Shown here piece by piece: positions 49,151-59,224 of a DNA stretch of 64,000 nucleotides. Both the position numbers and the translations under genes were made by a program. The stretch is from Pseudomonadota bacterium. Lineage in GTDB: Bacteria > Desulfobacterota > Desulfuromonadia > Geobacterales > Pseudopelobacteraceae. Every line of letters begins with the position of its first letter. The first letter of the stretch is position 1. A model generated the notes under the pieces. The model was not told the DNA's origin, ran no database searches, and was given only the letters and a program-made list of their open reading frames with translations. Location: positions 1 through 64,000 of the forward strand of contig JABBNX010000001.1 in the NCBI GenBank assembly GCA_019352135.1. Direction: 5' to 3'.

Positions 49151-49244
49151 GTTTGTATGGTATTTGATATGGTGATTTGATATATAAACATTCAGTAATT
49201 TTTATCAAGTCGGCAGACCGCGAGTAATCAAAGGCCCATAGATT

Positions 49245-52200
49245 ATGAAACTCATTATTAATCCGCCTGCAAAATCCCTCAACAAAGCCTACCTCAAACA
49301 AAGCCTCAAGCGCGATCAGATTGAACTGTTTAAGGTTAATCTGGCACGTATGTTCGAGCGTATCCGCAGTGACGAGCACGAAGAACACCTCAAAAATATC
49401 GTTTCCGATTTTCTCAAAGATACCTGGTATAAACAGACCAACGAGATAAATACCAGTGGTCGTACGGATTTGGCGATCCACAATGGTACTACCTCGGCTG
49501 CATCGGTCGGCGTACTGATTGAGGTTAAGCGCCCCACCAACAAAAGCGAAATGATTTCGCCAGAGCGGCCAAACGCCAAGGCACTGCACGAGCTGCTGCA
49601 CTACTACATGCAGGAACGTTACATCAAGGGCAACAATGAGATCCGGCACCTCATCATCTGTAATATCTACGAGTGGTACATCTTTGACGCGGTTGATTTT
49701 GAACATTTTTTCTTTGGCAATCAAAAACTGGTCAAAAGCTATCAGGATTGGAATGATGGCCTGCTGGTCGGCACCAGCACAGATTGGTTTTATCAGGAGA
49801 TTGCCAAGCCTTTCATCGAGAAAGAACTGGACGAGATCCCCTGCACCTATTTCGACCTGAAGGATTACGAGCGGATCATCCGCAACCCGGCCCAGCGTGA
49901 AGATAGTAAACTGATTGCCCTCTACAAGGTGTTTTCTCCACCGCACCTGCTCAAACAGACATTCACCAATGACAGCAACTCTCTTAACAAGGAATTCTAC
50001 AGCGAACTTTTGCACATTCTCGGCCTAGAAGAGGTCAAGGAGAAGGGAAAGAAGCTGATCCGCCGCAAGCAAGAGGGGAGCCGCAATGACGGTTCGTTGC
50101 TGGAGAATACCTGCAACTTTCTCAAAACTCGCGGACGGCTCTCGGTTCTCTCCAACCTGCTGCAGTATGGCGCCGATGAGGACGAGCAATGTTTCAGCGT
50201 TGCTCTGGAACTCTGCATCACCTGGCTGAACCGCCTGTTGTTCCTGAAACTGCTGGAAGGGCAGTTGATCGGCTACCACAAAGGTGATCGCAGTCATGCT
50301 TTCCTGAACAGCAGCCGAATTGGCGATTTTGACGAACTGAACGAACTCTTCTTTGAGGTGTTGGCGGTACGGGTTGATGAACGGAGCGAGTCGGTGCGCG
50401 CCAAGTTCGGCAACATTCCCTATTTGAACAGCTCCCTGTTCGAGGAAAGCGATTTGGAACGGGCTACCATGCGCATTAACGAGCTGAAAAACCGGCTCGA
50501 TCTGCCGCTGCACGGTGCAACGGTATTGAAGGGGGCCAACGGCAAGCGTCTGAGCGGCAGTAAAAGCACCCTCGGCTATCTTTTCGAATTCCTCGACGCC
50601 TACGACTTTGGCGCTGAGGGCAGCGCCGATATTCAGGAACAGAACAAGAGCATCATCAACGCCTCGGTGCTCGGGCTGATCTTCGAAAAGATAAACGGCT
50701 ACAAAGACGGTTCCTTCTTCACCCCCGGCTTCATCACTATGTACATCTGCCGCGAAACTATCCGCCGCGCAGTGGTGCGAACGTTCAACGAAACATACGG
50801 CTGGAGTTGTTCAAGTCTCACGGAACTGCACAACGACCTCTACCGTCAACGCGTTCCGCTGAACGAGGCAAATACACTGGTAAATAGCCTCAAAATATGC
50901 GATCCGGCGGTCGGTTCTGGGCATTTTCTCGTCTCGGCGTTGAACGAGATCATAGCAATCAAGAGCGGGTTGCGCATACTTGCCGACAGTGACGGCAAGC
51001 TGTTGCGCTGTGAAGTCACCGTTGAAAACGACGAGCTGATCGTTACCGTTGATGATCTGATCTTCGAGTATCATTTCAAGGATGCTGAATCGCAAAGGGT
51101 ACAGGAAACATTCTTTCACGAAAAAGAGACCATCATTGAAAACTGCCTGTTCGGTGTGGATATCAACCCCAAGTCGGTTGCCATCTGCCGTTTGCGCTTG
51201 TGGATCGAACTGCTGAAGAACGCCTATTACCGGCGCGGTAGCGATCAATTAGAAACGCTCCCCAACATCGACATCAACATCAAGTGCGGCAATTCGCTGG
51301 TCAGTCGCTTCGCCATCAGCGGCAATCCCAATATACCGGCAGCAAACCGCAGGAAGTTGAAAGAATTGACCGACAGGTATCGGGGGCTTGTGTGGGATTA
51401 TAAGCAATCACCAAGTAACAAGGGTGTGCTGCGCAAAGAGATTGAAAACCTCAAGCATTCACTGGAAAATTTCGGCCTTCCCAACGACAAGGACTTGAAG
51501 TCGTTGTGGTTGAAAAAGGAAGAATTGTCGGTAATGACGTTGTTCGGCTTTAGTAAGGAAGAAACGGAGAAACGACAAAAGCTTCATGAACAGTTGACTG
51601 CTCTGGAGCAGCGCTTTGCGGAGAAGGAAAAGCTTGTTTATCATAACGCCTTTGAATGGCGTTTCGAGTTTCCAGAGGTGCTCGATGATGCAGGGGACTT
51701 TGTCGGGTTCGATGCCATTATCGGTAATCCGCCGTACATCCGGCAGGAGGCTATCAAAGATCAAAAACCGGCGTTTATGGAGATGTTTGGCGCCTTTTAT
51801 TGCGGCACGGCGGATATATACACGTACTTCTACAAAGCTGGTCTGAACCTGCTGAAGACTGGTGCCACTCTCTGCTACATCGCCCCCAACAAGTTCATGC
51901 GCGCCGGATACGGTAAAAACACAAGGGAACTGTTAACGACCCAGGCAACACCTTTGATGGTGCTGGATTTTGGCGATCTGCCGATCTTTGATGAGGCGAC
52001 GACGTATCCTTCAATTGTGATGGTGGAGAAAACACAAACCAACCCCCCTAGCCCCCCTTATCAGGGGGGGACTAAATGTGCAGCCAGGTTTGCTCCCTCC
52101 CTTGATAAGGGGAGGGCCGGGGAGGGGTTAGATTTTTTCACCGCCACGTTCACTCACTTCGATCAGCTGTCCCGTTTTGACGAAACCCTCGCAACCATAG

Positions 52201-53087
52201 GTTTCACCATGCCGGTTGCGGCCCTAAGGGGTGATGGCTGGGCATTGGAACGACCGGAAGTTATGGCTTTGATGGACAAGCTGCGCACGGTCGGCACTTC
52301 GCTGGGGGAGTATGTGAATGGCAAGTTTTACTATGGTATTAAGACCGGATTAAACGAAGCATTCGTTGTCGATGAAGAGACAAAAGACCGATTGATTGCC
52401 GAAGACCCGAAAAGCGCGGAGGTCATCAAGCCGTGGCAGCGAGGGCGTGATATCAAAAAGTGGCAAGCGGAGTGGGCAAATCTGTATATCATTGCCATTG
52501 CCAGCAGCGGCAACAGGGAATGGCCCTGGTCACTGGAAACATCCGAAGCAACCGCACGACCGTTGTTTGAACAAACGTATCCTGCTGTACACAAACATCT
52601 TTCTCAATGGGAAACAGGGCTCAAAAAACGGGATGACAAAGGCAGATTTTGGTGGGAGCTGCGGGCATGTGCTTATTACGAGGAATTTCTTGTTTCGAAA
52701 ATCATGTATCCCGACATTGCTCAGCATTCTAAATTTCTTATGGATAATAGCGGCTCGTTTTCTAGCAATACCACATACTTCATTCCAAGTTCAGACTATT
52801 GCTTACTGGGCCTTCTCAATTCAAGGCTGTTATGGTGGTTCTACGGATCAATAACTTCGTCCATACAGGGCGGCTTTGTTCGCTATTTTTCACAATACAT
52901 GGAACAACTCCCCATCCCACCCGCCACCGACGCCCAAAAAAAACCCCTCATCGAGCTAGTCCAGAAAATCCTCGCCGCTCCCGACAGCCCCGATGTGCCG
53001 CAGCTCGAAGCCGAAATCGACCGGCTTGTGTATGAGCTCTACAACCTGACCGAAGAGGAAATAGCGGTGGTGGAGGCGGGAAGATGA
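49245..53087 (+). CDS. Type IIG restriction-modification enzyme (Eco57I-type fused nuclease-methylase)
   Basis: A 1280-residue single-chain enzyme that should both cut and methylate a specific DNA site. The N-terminal nuclease has a PD-(D/E)xK core with D75 and E93-V-K95. A helical linker leads to the adenine methylase: motif I DPAVGSGHF (about 553-561) and motif IV NPPY (about 828-831). The target-recognition domain fills about 970-1250 and the C-terminus is helical. Residues about 929-961 (NPPSPPYQGG ... LDKGRAGEGL) are encoded by a palindromic repeat element inserted in frame. The next gene starts in its stop (ATGA). No separate methylase or specificity gene is needed. Confidence 0.9.
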   Translation: MKLIINPPAKSLNKAYLKQSLKRDQIELFKVNLARMFERIRSDEHEEHLKNIVSDFLKDTWYKQTNEINTSGRTDLAIHNGTTSAASVGVLIEVKRPTNKSEMISPERPNAKALHELLHYYMQERYIKGNNEIRHLIICNIYEWYIFDAVDFEHFFFGNQKLVKSYQDWNDGLLVGTSTDWFYQEIAKPFIEKELDEIPCTYFDLKDYERIIRNPAQREDSKLIALYKVFSPPHLLKQTFTNDSNSLNKEFYSELLHILGLEEVKEKGKKLIRRKQEGSRNDGSLLENTCNFLKTRGRLSVLSNLLQYGADEDEQCFSVALELCITWLNRLLFLKLLEGQLIGYHKGDRSHAFLNSSRIGDFDELNELFFEVLAVRVDERSESVRAKFGNIPYLNSSLFEESDLERATMRINELKNRLDLPLHGATVLKGANGKRLSGSKSTLGYLFEFLDAYDFGAEGSADIQEQNKSIINASVLGLIFEKINGYKDGSFFTPGFITMYICRETIRRAVVRTFNETYGWSCSSLTELHNDLYRQRVPLNEANTLVNSLKICDPAVGSGHFLVSALNEIIAIKSGLRILADSDGKLLRCEVTVENDELIVTVDDLIFEYHFKDAESQRVQETFFHEKETIIENCLFGVDINPKSVAICRLRLWIELLKNAYYRRGSDQLETLPNIDINIKCGNSLVSRFAISGNPNIPAANRRKLKELTDRYRGLVWDYKQSPSNKGVLRKEIENLKHSLENFGLPNDKDLKSLWLKKEELSVMTLFGFSKEETEKRQKLHEQLTALEQRFAEKEKLVYHNAFEWRFEFPEVLDDAGDFVGFDAIIGNPPYIRQEAIKDQKPAFMEMFGAFYCGTADIYTYFYKAGLNLLKTGATLCYIAPNKFMRAGYGKNTRELLTTQATPLMVLDFGDLPIFDEATTYPSIVMVEKTQTNPPSPPYQGGTKCAARFAPSLDKGRAGEGLDFFTATFTHFDQLSRFDETLATIGFTMPVAALRGDGWALERPEVMALMDKLRTVGTSLGEYVNGKFYYGIKTGLNEAFVVDEETKDRLIAEDPKSAEVIKPWQRGRDIKKWQAEWANLYIIAIASSGNREWPWSLETSEATARPLFEQTYPAVHKHLSQWETGLKKRDDKGRFWWELRACAYYEEFLVSKIMYPDIAQHSKFLMDNSGSFSSNTTYFIPSSDYCLLGLLNSRLLWWFYGSITSSIQGGFVRYFSQYMEQLPIPPATDAQKKPLIELVQKILAAPDSPDVPQLEAEIDRLVYELYNLTEEEIAVVEAGR
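52041..52131. repeat. In-frame palindromic repeat element within the restriction-modification gene
   Basis: The segment carries C-runs then CTTATCAGGGGGG on the left and TTGATAAGGGGAGGG ... GGAGGGGTTAG on the right, forming an imperfect inverted repeat of the kind found scattered in Geobacter, cyanobacterial and other genomes. Here its length is a multiple of three and it contains no stop in this frame, so the protein reads through it as NPPSPPYQGG ... LDKGRAGEGL. It lies between the methylase core and the target-recognition domain. Confidence 0.8.
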
Positions 53088-53977
53088 CAAAGACAAGAAC
53101 CATCAGCGTCAAAGGAAATGCGATTACTGTTTCTCGCAAAGAACAGGACGATTACATTTCACTGACTGATATTGCACGTTACAAAAACCCGAATGAGCCG
53201 ATTGATATTATAAAAAACTGGTTACGGAGCCGGACGACAATTGAATTTATTGGCCTTTGGGAACAACTGCACAACCCTGATTTTAAAGCGGTCGAATTCG
53301 ACCGCTTTATGTACGAAGCAGGCAGTAACTCTTTTGTGCTTTCCCCCGGTAAATGGATAGTAACAACCAATGCAATTGGGATCACAACTAAATCAGGCAG
53401 ATTTGGCGGCACTTTTGCTCACCAAGATATCGCCTTTGAATTTGCCTCCTGGGTGAGCGCCGAGTTTAAGCTGTATCTGCTGAAAGAGTTTCAGCGGCTG
53501 AAGCATGAGGAATATGACCAGAAAAAGCTGGAATGGAGCGTGTCTCGTACAATAGCCAAGGTCAATTACCTGATTCATACCGACGCTATAAAAGAAAACC
53601 TGATTCCGCCAGATCTTCAGAAATCGAAACAGAAATTTATCTATGCTGATGAAGCCGACCTGCTGAATTTGGCTCTGTTCGGTCAAACCGCCCTGATCTG
53701 GAAAGCCGAGCATCCTAAACTGAAAGGGAATATGCGTGATTATGCAACATTGGAACAGTTAGTGGTCCTTTCCAATCTTGAAAGTCTCAATGCCGAATTG
53801 ATTAAAATGCAGATGACTGCCGAGGAACGATTGCAGAAGTTAAACAATACTGCAATTGATCAGATGAAGGTGCTGATTTTAAATAAAACAATGAAGGCAT
53901 TGCGGCCCGTTGAGCGTAAACTGTCGACGGGTGAGAAAATTGTTGTAGATGGAAGTGCCATAGGAAAAAAACAATGA
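53084..53977 (+). CDS. KilA-N domain protein
   Basis: A 297-residue protein with a KilA-N DNA-binding domain (about 5-125): DDYISLTDIARYKN, then KWIVTTNAIGITTKSGRFGGTFAHQDIAFEFASWVSAEFKLYLLKEFQRLK in the usual order. The C-terminal half is helical. KilA-N proteins come mostly from phages and large DNA viruses, and chromosomal copies often neighbour restriction-modification or toxin genes. Its start overlaps the type IIG stop (ATGA), indicating co-translation. It might regulate the enzyme or be a phage-derived regulator. Confidence 0.85.
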   Translation: MTKTRTISVKGNAITVSRKEQDDYISLTDIARYKNPNEPIDIIKNWLRSRTTIEFIGLWEQLHNPDFKAVEFDRFMYEAGSNSFVLSPGKWIVTTNAIGITTKSGRFGGTFAHQDIAFEFASWVSAEFKLYLLKEFQRLKHEEYDQKKLEWSVSRTIAKVNYLIHTDAIKENLIPPDLQKSKQKFIYADEADLLNLALFGQTALIWKAEHPKLKGNMRDYATLEQLVVLSNLESLNAELIKMQMTAEERLQKLNNTAIDQMKVLILNKTMKALRPVERKLSTGEKIVVDGSAIGKKQ

Positions 53978-54132
53978 CCGCAAAAGAAATCATCAGATAA
54001 AAACGTGAAAAAATTGTAGGGATTGAGTTATCGACAATTTATCGACAACTGAAACTTGAAGCCTCTGATGGTAAAAAATACGCCACTGACTGCACCAATA
54101 CAAAAGGTCTCTTTCGCATTATCCAATCCATT
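53974..54132 (+). pseudogene. Remnant of a Bro-N/DinD-like antirepressor gene
   Basis: An ATG in the KilA-N stop (ATGA) opens a frame of 8 codons to a TAA at 53998-54000. The same frame then continues as REKIVGIELSTIYRQLKLEA and DGKKYATDC..TKGLFRIIQSI, which matches the Bro-N core (usual form QLKLPAEDGK ... LFRLIQSIPSPKAEPFK) and stops resembling it after IIQSI at 54132. It therefore lacks its start region and everything after the Bro-N core. No full protein can be made. Confidence 0.65.
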
Positions 54133-54140
54133 TGTAACTT

Positions 54141-54302
54141 TTACCTGAAAAACAAACTCCCCAACCCCAGCGTTCGTCTCACATCCCACAGATTCATAAA
54201 CAGCGCATCGAAGCGCTCATGCTCCACCTGTTCCTCTTCACGTTCCCGCTCGACAGCAATCCAGACAAAGTTCGGCACCGTTTCACGCGTATCGGGCGGT
54301 GG
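54141..54302 (-). pseudogene. Orphan C-terminal coding fragment
   Basis: Minus strand, 53 codons closed by TAA at 54141-54143, reading PNFVWIAVEREREEEQVEHE then RFDALFMNLWDVRRTLGLGSLFFR. Composition and codon use look protein-coding, but an in-frame TGA (54303-54305) lies just upstream and no start codon with a ribosome site is present. It follows the chemoreceptor gene by 29 bases. Probably the tail of a lost gene; I do not recognise the family. Confidence 0.35.
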
Positions 54303-54331
54303 TCAACAGAATCATCATTCAGATACACCCA

Positions 54332-56053
54332 TTATGCCGGCAGCGGTGCAAGCCCCGGGTACACAATTTCCCGGATGGGTTCTTCATGGTTCACTCCGTA
54401 CGACAACGCCTTCTCCAGGCGGAATTTTCCCACCATGGACCGCAGGTCAGTGGCCATGGTGTTCAGTCCGGATGCCGCCGTGGCAAATTCCTGTGTTCCG
54501 TCGGCATTTGCGGCAATTGTTACGGTCACGCGATGAATATTTGTTGAAATTTCGTAGATTGAAGCGCTTTGCTCCTCGGCCGCCGTGGCGATCTGGCCGA
54601 CCTCGGAGGAGATCAGGCTGATGGAATCGGTAATGGTCTGGAGAGCATCGCCCGTTCTGACCATCATCCGTGTCCCTTCTTCAACTTCATCGACACCGTT
54701 GCCCATGGCCGCGATTGCACGGTTTGTTTCTGACTGTATTGCCTGGATCATGGCAGAAATCTCTTTGGTTGCCGCAGTTGTTCGTGACGCAAGGGCGCGC
54801 ACCTCATCGGCAACCACCGCGAACCCCCGGCCGTGTTCACCGGCGCGGGCTGCTTCGATAGCAGCATTCAAGGCGAGCAGGTTTGTCTGATCGGCGATGG
54901 AGTCGATGGTGGAGGTGATCTCTTCAATCTGGTCCGATTTCTGTCCCAATTGAGCGATAACCTTTGATGTTTCCCGGACATGGTCGCCGATACGTTGCAT
55001 GGAGTGTATCGATTCGGTCATGAGTTGCTGCCCCTGGGTAATGCCGTCGTGCGCCTGAGATATATTTCCCGCAGCCGTGGAGCAGTTGCGGGCGATTTCT
55101 GATGCCGTCTGATTCATCTCCTCGCTCGATGCCGATACGGTATGGATTTGGGCCGAGGCACCCTCGGCCCTCTGCACCATTGATTCAATCGTGTGGTTGA
55201 GTCTTCCGGATGCCGAGGTCAGTTCGTGCGAGTCGTCAGCGATCCTCGTGATTACTGAACGGAGGGTATCGGCCATACGATCGATATTGTGTGCAAAGAG
55301 ATGGAGCTCGTTGCGTGATTTCGGAGGGTAATTGGCGGCCACGGCGGCAGTCAGATTTCCCTCGGCGATGGACTCCACCGCGTCGGAAAGTTGTGTGAGC
55401 GTGCGGGTGATGCCTTTGGAGAGGATATAGCCCACGATAAGTGACCCCACCGCGCCTGCGATGAGCAACAGGATGTTGACGGAGAGAGCCATGCGTGCCG
55501 AAGTGCTGTTGTTAGTGTACCTGGCGAGGGCCTGGGCCTTGTTGAGGGCGATGATCTTGGCGATATTCCCGTCGATCCTGTCGACGACTTCGGAGGCGAC
55601 ATTGCGCTCGATGTTGGCGGCTTCGTCACGGCGGTCGGACATGGCAAGCTCTATCGTCTTCTGTCTGAAACTGTCATACAGCTTCAGGTCATCGGTGATC
55701 TGCTTGTGGAGTGCCACCGCTTCGGGTGAATGATTGGACTGGATGAAGGCGGCCAGGCTCTTGTCAACCTTATCATTAACCTGCTTGAGCTTTTCCAGAT
55801 GTGCATTCTGTTCCTGGGGCGACAGGTCAATGACGATATCCCGCAGCAGATAGCGGCTGGTCTGGTAGCCGTTGACCGCATCGGTCAGGTCGCTGATGGG
55901 AACGATGTTGGAAGTATACATGAGTGAACCGCGCTTGGTGACCTCCCAGATCACCCCGGTAGAATACACCCCGCAAATGATCGCGACACAGGCGACAATC
56001 AGAAACCCCGTCAGTATTTTCGTGCCGATGCTTAATGTGTGGTACCGGTTCAT
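54332..56053 (-). CDS. Methyl-accepting chemotaxis protein
   Basis: A 573-residue chemoreceptor. TM1 (about 12-32), a periplasmic four-helix sensor domain (about 35-190), TM2 (about 193-215), a HAMP domain (about 215-270) and the long cytoplasmic coiled coil with the hairpin tip [32 protein letters not shown] (about 400-431). No C-terminal pentapeptide for CheR docking. The ATG at 56053 has GGGAG 8 bases upstream; an in-frame ATG at 56326 would add 91 residues with no family match. Confidence 0.92.
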   Translation of the reverse strand: MNRYHTLSIGTKILTGFLIVACVAIICGVYSTGVIWEVTKRGSLMYTSNIVPISDLTDAVNGYQTSRYLLRDIVIDLSPQEQNAHLEKLKQVNDKVDKSLAAFIQSNHSPEAVALHKQITDDLKLYDSFRQKTIELAMSDRRDEAANIERNVASEVVDRIDGNIAKIIALNKAQALARYTNNSTSARMALSVNILLLIAGAVGSLIVGYILSKGITRTLTQLSDAVESIAEGNLTAAVAANYPPKSRNELHLFAHNIDRMADTLRSVITRIADDSHELTSASGRLNHTIESMVQRAEGASAQIHTVSASSEEMNQTASEIARNCSTAAGNISQAHDGITQGQQLMTESIHSMQRIGDHVRETSKVIAQLGQKSDQIEEITSTIDSIADQTNLLALNAAIEAARAGEHGRGFAVVADEVRALASRTTAATKEISAMIQAIQSETNRAIAAMGNGVDEVEEGTRMMVRTGDALQTITDSISLISSEVGQIATAAEEQSASIYEISTNIHRVTVTIAANADGTQEFATAASGLNTMATDLRSMVGKFRLEKALSYGVNHEEPIREIVYPGLAPLPA

Positions 56054-56490
56054 ATGTTTCTCCCTTTCGCATGGCGCCCATGCCTTCTGTATGCTGTTTC
56101 GCTGTCCGGATACACCCCGTACGGGATAAAAATGAATAAATGGTCTTTTATTCGTTGGCTGCGCGGAAGATAGCACGCTCGTGTTACGCTTCCGTGTCGC
56201 TGCCGTTAACTCTTTGCAAAATGTTGTTGGCGGACGTGGCCACATGATCGACAACGGAGGTGTCAAGCAGAATTCATATACAACTGTAACGGCGCAATCC
56301 GGTAATATTTTAAGCAAAAACAGCATGTTGTAATATGTAGGGATGGTTACAGAAAATTAACCGTCTTGGAACCCTATCGTAATATCGCTTGTGGTAGAAG
56401 CGTGTCAGGACGTTAAAACTGGATTTTGTGAAGATAACGGTACAGTGCCCTGGAAACCTGTTGACATTGATCTGCTGAGGATAGTCGTTC
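56054..56490. other. Intergenic region upstream of the chemoreceptor gene
   Basis: About 440 bases with no gene, repeat or terminator that I can support. The minus-strand half should hold the chemoreceptor promoter; no strong consensus was found. Confidence 0.4.
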
Positions 56491-56835
56491 ATGCAATATG
56501 CAACGATCAACAAACTGAAACCTCTTCTGTTACTGCTGCTCGCCTTGCTGAATCTGCAGTTCGGCATTGTCTTGCTCCATCATCATTACAACGATTCATT
56601 CTATGATCATACAGACCCCACTCACCATATTTGCACGAACCCTCCCACACTGACCAAATGGGGTGTGACGACCGGCAGCCACACTTTCCCGTCATACCAT
56701 CCTGTCCTGCTGATTGCCGCTGCCCGTATTGCCGCCCCAGACTGCCTTATTCTTGGACGCATTTGTCCAAAAACCTCTATTGCACCCTCTTATCAGCCAA
56801 TCACGTCATTCCCTACTCGCGCTTCACCGGCATAA
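56491..56835 (+). CDS. Small His-rich exported protein, DUF2946-like
   Basis: A 114-residue protein with an N-terminal hydrophobic signal or anchor (about 9-28) followed by a His-rich stretch (LLHHHYNDSFYDHTDPTHHICTNPP). It ends TRASPA, like the RxPPA tails of DUF2946-type proteins, which are small exported metal-associated proteins of unknown role. GAGGA lies 9 bases before the ATG. Metal binding by the His cluster is inference. Likely a real gene. Confidence 0.55.
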   Translation: MQYATINKLKPLLLLLLALLNLQFGIVLLHHHYNDSFYDHTDPTHHICTNPPTLTKWGVTTGSHTFPSYHPVLLIAAARIAAPDCLILGRICPKTSIAPSYQPITSFPTRASPA

Positions 56836-57137
56836 CGTCTCCTATCCGAAAAAACAGCTGCGTTGTACGATGTTTTCTCAACGGGATCATTGAGAAGATA
56901 ATTGCGTCTTACCGGTTTTAATACGTTTTCCCTCGTACCTGTCGGAGATGAAGCCGGCACACGGGACACAGCGCTACGCCGTGAAGTTGCCACGAGCTAT
57001 GGCCGCATGTTTGGAGAAAATCTCTAGAGAAAGGAGGGAAAGCAAACAAAAATATGTGTTGATCTATCACCCGGAGTCGAAGTCGAAATTTGACGTACGT
57101 CTATCAGACAGTCATTAAACAAGGAGATATCATCATT
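56836..57137 (+). other. Leader region with a possible structured RNA upstream of the PHP lipoprotein gene
   Basis: Contains a perfect 7-base inverted repeat (TTCTCAA 56875-56881 and TTGAGAA 56890-56896) and, at about 56944-57026, a set of nested pairings: GGAGAT (56944-56949) with ATCTCT (57020-57025), CACGG with CCGTG, and GCCA with TGGC, i.e. a three-way junction fold. AAGGAG at 57121 is the ribosome site of the next gene. I recognise no riboswitch class. Confidence 0.4.
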
Positions 57138-59209
57138 ATGAAGAACATGATTAAATTGTACACGTTCCGCAAAGGGTGTGCGGCACTTCTCGCCGTTGCC
57201 ATGCTTACCCTGTGCGCCTGCTCGGGTTCGGACAGCAGCGTCCTGCCATCCAGCACCACGAGCAAACTCACATCGACGGCCAGCACGGGCACGGCCGCCG
57301 ACACGACCATCTCGCTTGATAACGCCACAATCAAAATCCCGGCCGGCACCGTCATGAAGGATTCAACCGGGGCCGAGGTTGCCGGTACATTGACCGCTAC
57401 GGCTAAAATCTCCCAGACTATTACCGACGCCAGCGCCAGCACCGCTGCCACTGCCGCCGCCTTGCAGAACGCCTATGTTCTTGATCTTGCCATTTCAAAC
57501 GGCTCGCAACAGGTAGCCGATCTTTCCCAGCCGATTACCGTCACCATGAAACTGCCGGCCGGTTTCAACGATGGCTCGCAGCTTGTTCATTACAGCCATG
57601 ACGGCGTATCCGGCACCGACTGGAGCTACGAGGCCGATATCGCCTCTGTAAACAGCGACGGTACCGTTACCCTGACAATCAGCCACCTCTCACTGCATGG
57701 TATTTTCAAGAATATTTCCAAAGCGGGCAGCTACGTAAGCGGCGATTTTCACAACCATACCTGGCTGACCGACGGTTCCCATGTCGAGGCGGACGTGGTG
57801 GCCCATGCCTTTGGCGGCAGCTACAAGGATTCCACGGGCAAGGACGTGACAGTGCCGGGATTCGGCCTGGACTGGATGGCCAACTCTGAGCACGGAGGGT
57901 CTTACAATCATGCCCCAGATGGCACTTTGTGGGCTGAATTGGCCCCCAGTGTCACCATTCAGGGTAATCCACTTCCTTCGGCAGGAAAAATGTGGCGCTG
58001 GCAGTCGCTGACGGAGTATTCCTTTCCGCTCCTGTTCGACAAGAACACTGGGCTTCAGAGCAAGTACCCCAACAATACCTCATCCAGGCATTTGAATGGA
58101 ATTGTCCGACCCATGAACATGCCAGCGTCGGTATCGTCGATCAGGCCAATGGCACCGCTATCAGTAACTTTGAATACATGTTCGATGGCAGCGACAAGGA
58201 CACCAGCAAGACCGGTCTGACCAAGAAGAATACCACCCACGCCGATGCAATTGAAGCGGTCAAATATCTGGAAGCAAACTACAAGGATTCCAGCTACTTC
58301 ATCGTCAACCACCCCTCCCGTCAGCAGAAGTATACGGTTGCCGATTTCCGCGACTTCATCAACGCAGGCCCGGATGTGACTGTTGGTCTGGAAGGGATGC
58401 CCGGGCATCAAAAAGAACTTTTTCGCGGTGGTTACAGCAGTTCAACAACCGAGAAGGCTCGTACGTACGGCGGAGCTGACTACATGATTGCCAAGGTTGG
58501 CGGCCTCTGGGACAGCCTGCTTGGAGAGGGTCGTCATTTTTGGACCTTCGTCAACTCCGACTTTCACAGTTCGGCCGACACCGCAGACTTCTATCCCGGT
58601 GAATATGCCAAGAGCTATACATTTGCAGCATCCAGGGCCGCCAAGGATATCGTGGCAGGTATGAAGACGGGCAACTCCTTTGCGGTGCATGGCGATCTGA
58701 TTAATATGTTGGACTTCCGGATCAACAACAGGCCGATGGGTAGCGCAGTTGTCATTCCCCGGAAACGTGACCTCCGGGTAGAGATCCGCTTCAAAAGCCC
58801 TGCCAAAAACTATAATGGCGATGCCGTTGCAGTGGATCACATAGATCTTATCAGCGGTGATATTACCGGCACGGTAGCCCCGACCGATACCGCCAATTAC
58901 GGCAAGGATACCAACAGCTCCACCAAAATTTTGAAACGCTTCACCAAGGCGGACAAGGAGTGGAAAACCGACTCTGGAACTGGCATCACCACCATTGTCT
59001 ACGCTGTCTCCGATATGACAAAAAATCAGTACTTCCGCCTTCGTGGAACCAACCTGGCGATCCCGGCCACGGATACTGACAAGATTACAACGCTGGGAGA
59101 TCCGGTGATCGACAACCCGCTGACCGACACCACCGGAACCAACACCAAGGCCAAGGCCTGGGCGAATCTCTGGTTCTATTCCAATCCGGTTTTTGTAACC
59201 GCAAAATAG
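57138..59209 (+). pseudogene. PHP-type lipoprotein gene interrupted by a one-base frameshift
   Basis: A predicted lipoprotein (lipobox LCAC, Cys about residue 24; Ser/Thr-rich linker) with a ZU5-like or beta-sandwich part (about 50-190) and a PHP-like metal-hydrolase domain beginning GDFHNHTWLTDGSH (about 203). The first frame runs from the ATG at 57138 to 58220, while the homologous continuation (QQYLIQAFEWNCPTHEHASVGI, later NSDFHSS) is in the -1 frame and ends at 59209. One extra C in the run CCCC at 58067-58070 would join them into about 690 residues. It is either a real mutation or a sequencing error in a homopolymer. AAGGAG precedes the start. Confidence 0.82.
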
Positions 59210-59224
59210 TTTCGTCATGCGATA

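Noticed and set aside
48789..50015. Open frame of 408 codons on the minus strand
   Set aside because: It lies antisense to the lysine-tailed gene and the restriction enzyme and crosses the terminator at 49126-49150; the sense genes have clear domains and ribosome sites.
56941..57030. GEMM (c-di-GMP) riboswitch
   Set aside because: Tempting in this lineage, but the GEMM core (GACGCAAAGCC and the GNRA tetraloop-receptor pattern) is absent.
57992..59209. Second half of the PHP lipoprotein as a separate gene starting at 57992
   Set aside because: Its first residues are out of frame with the family, and it completes the truncated upstream half; a frameshift explains both.
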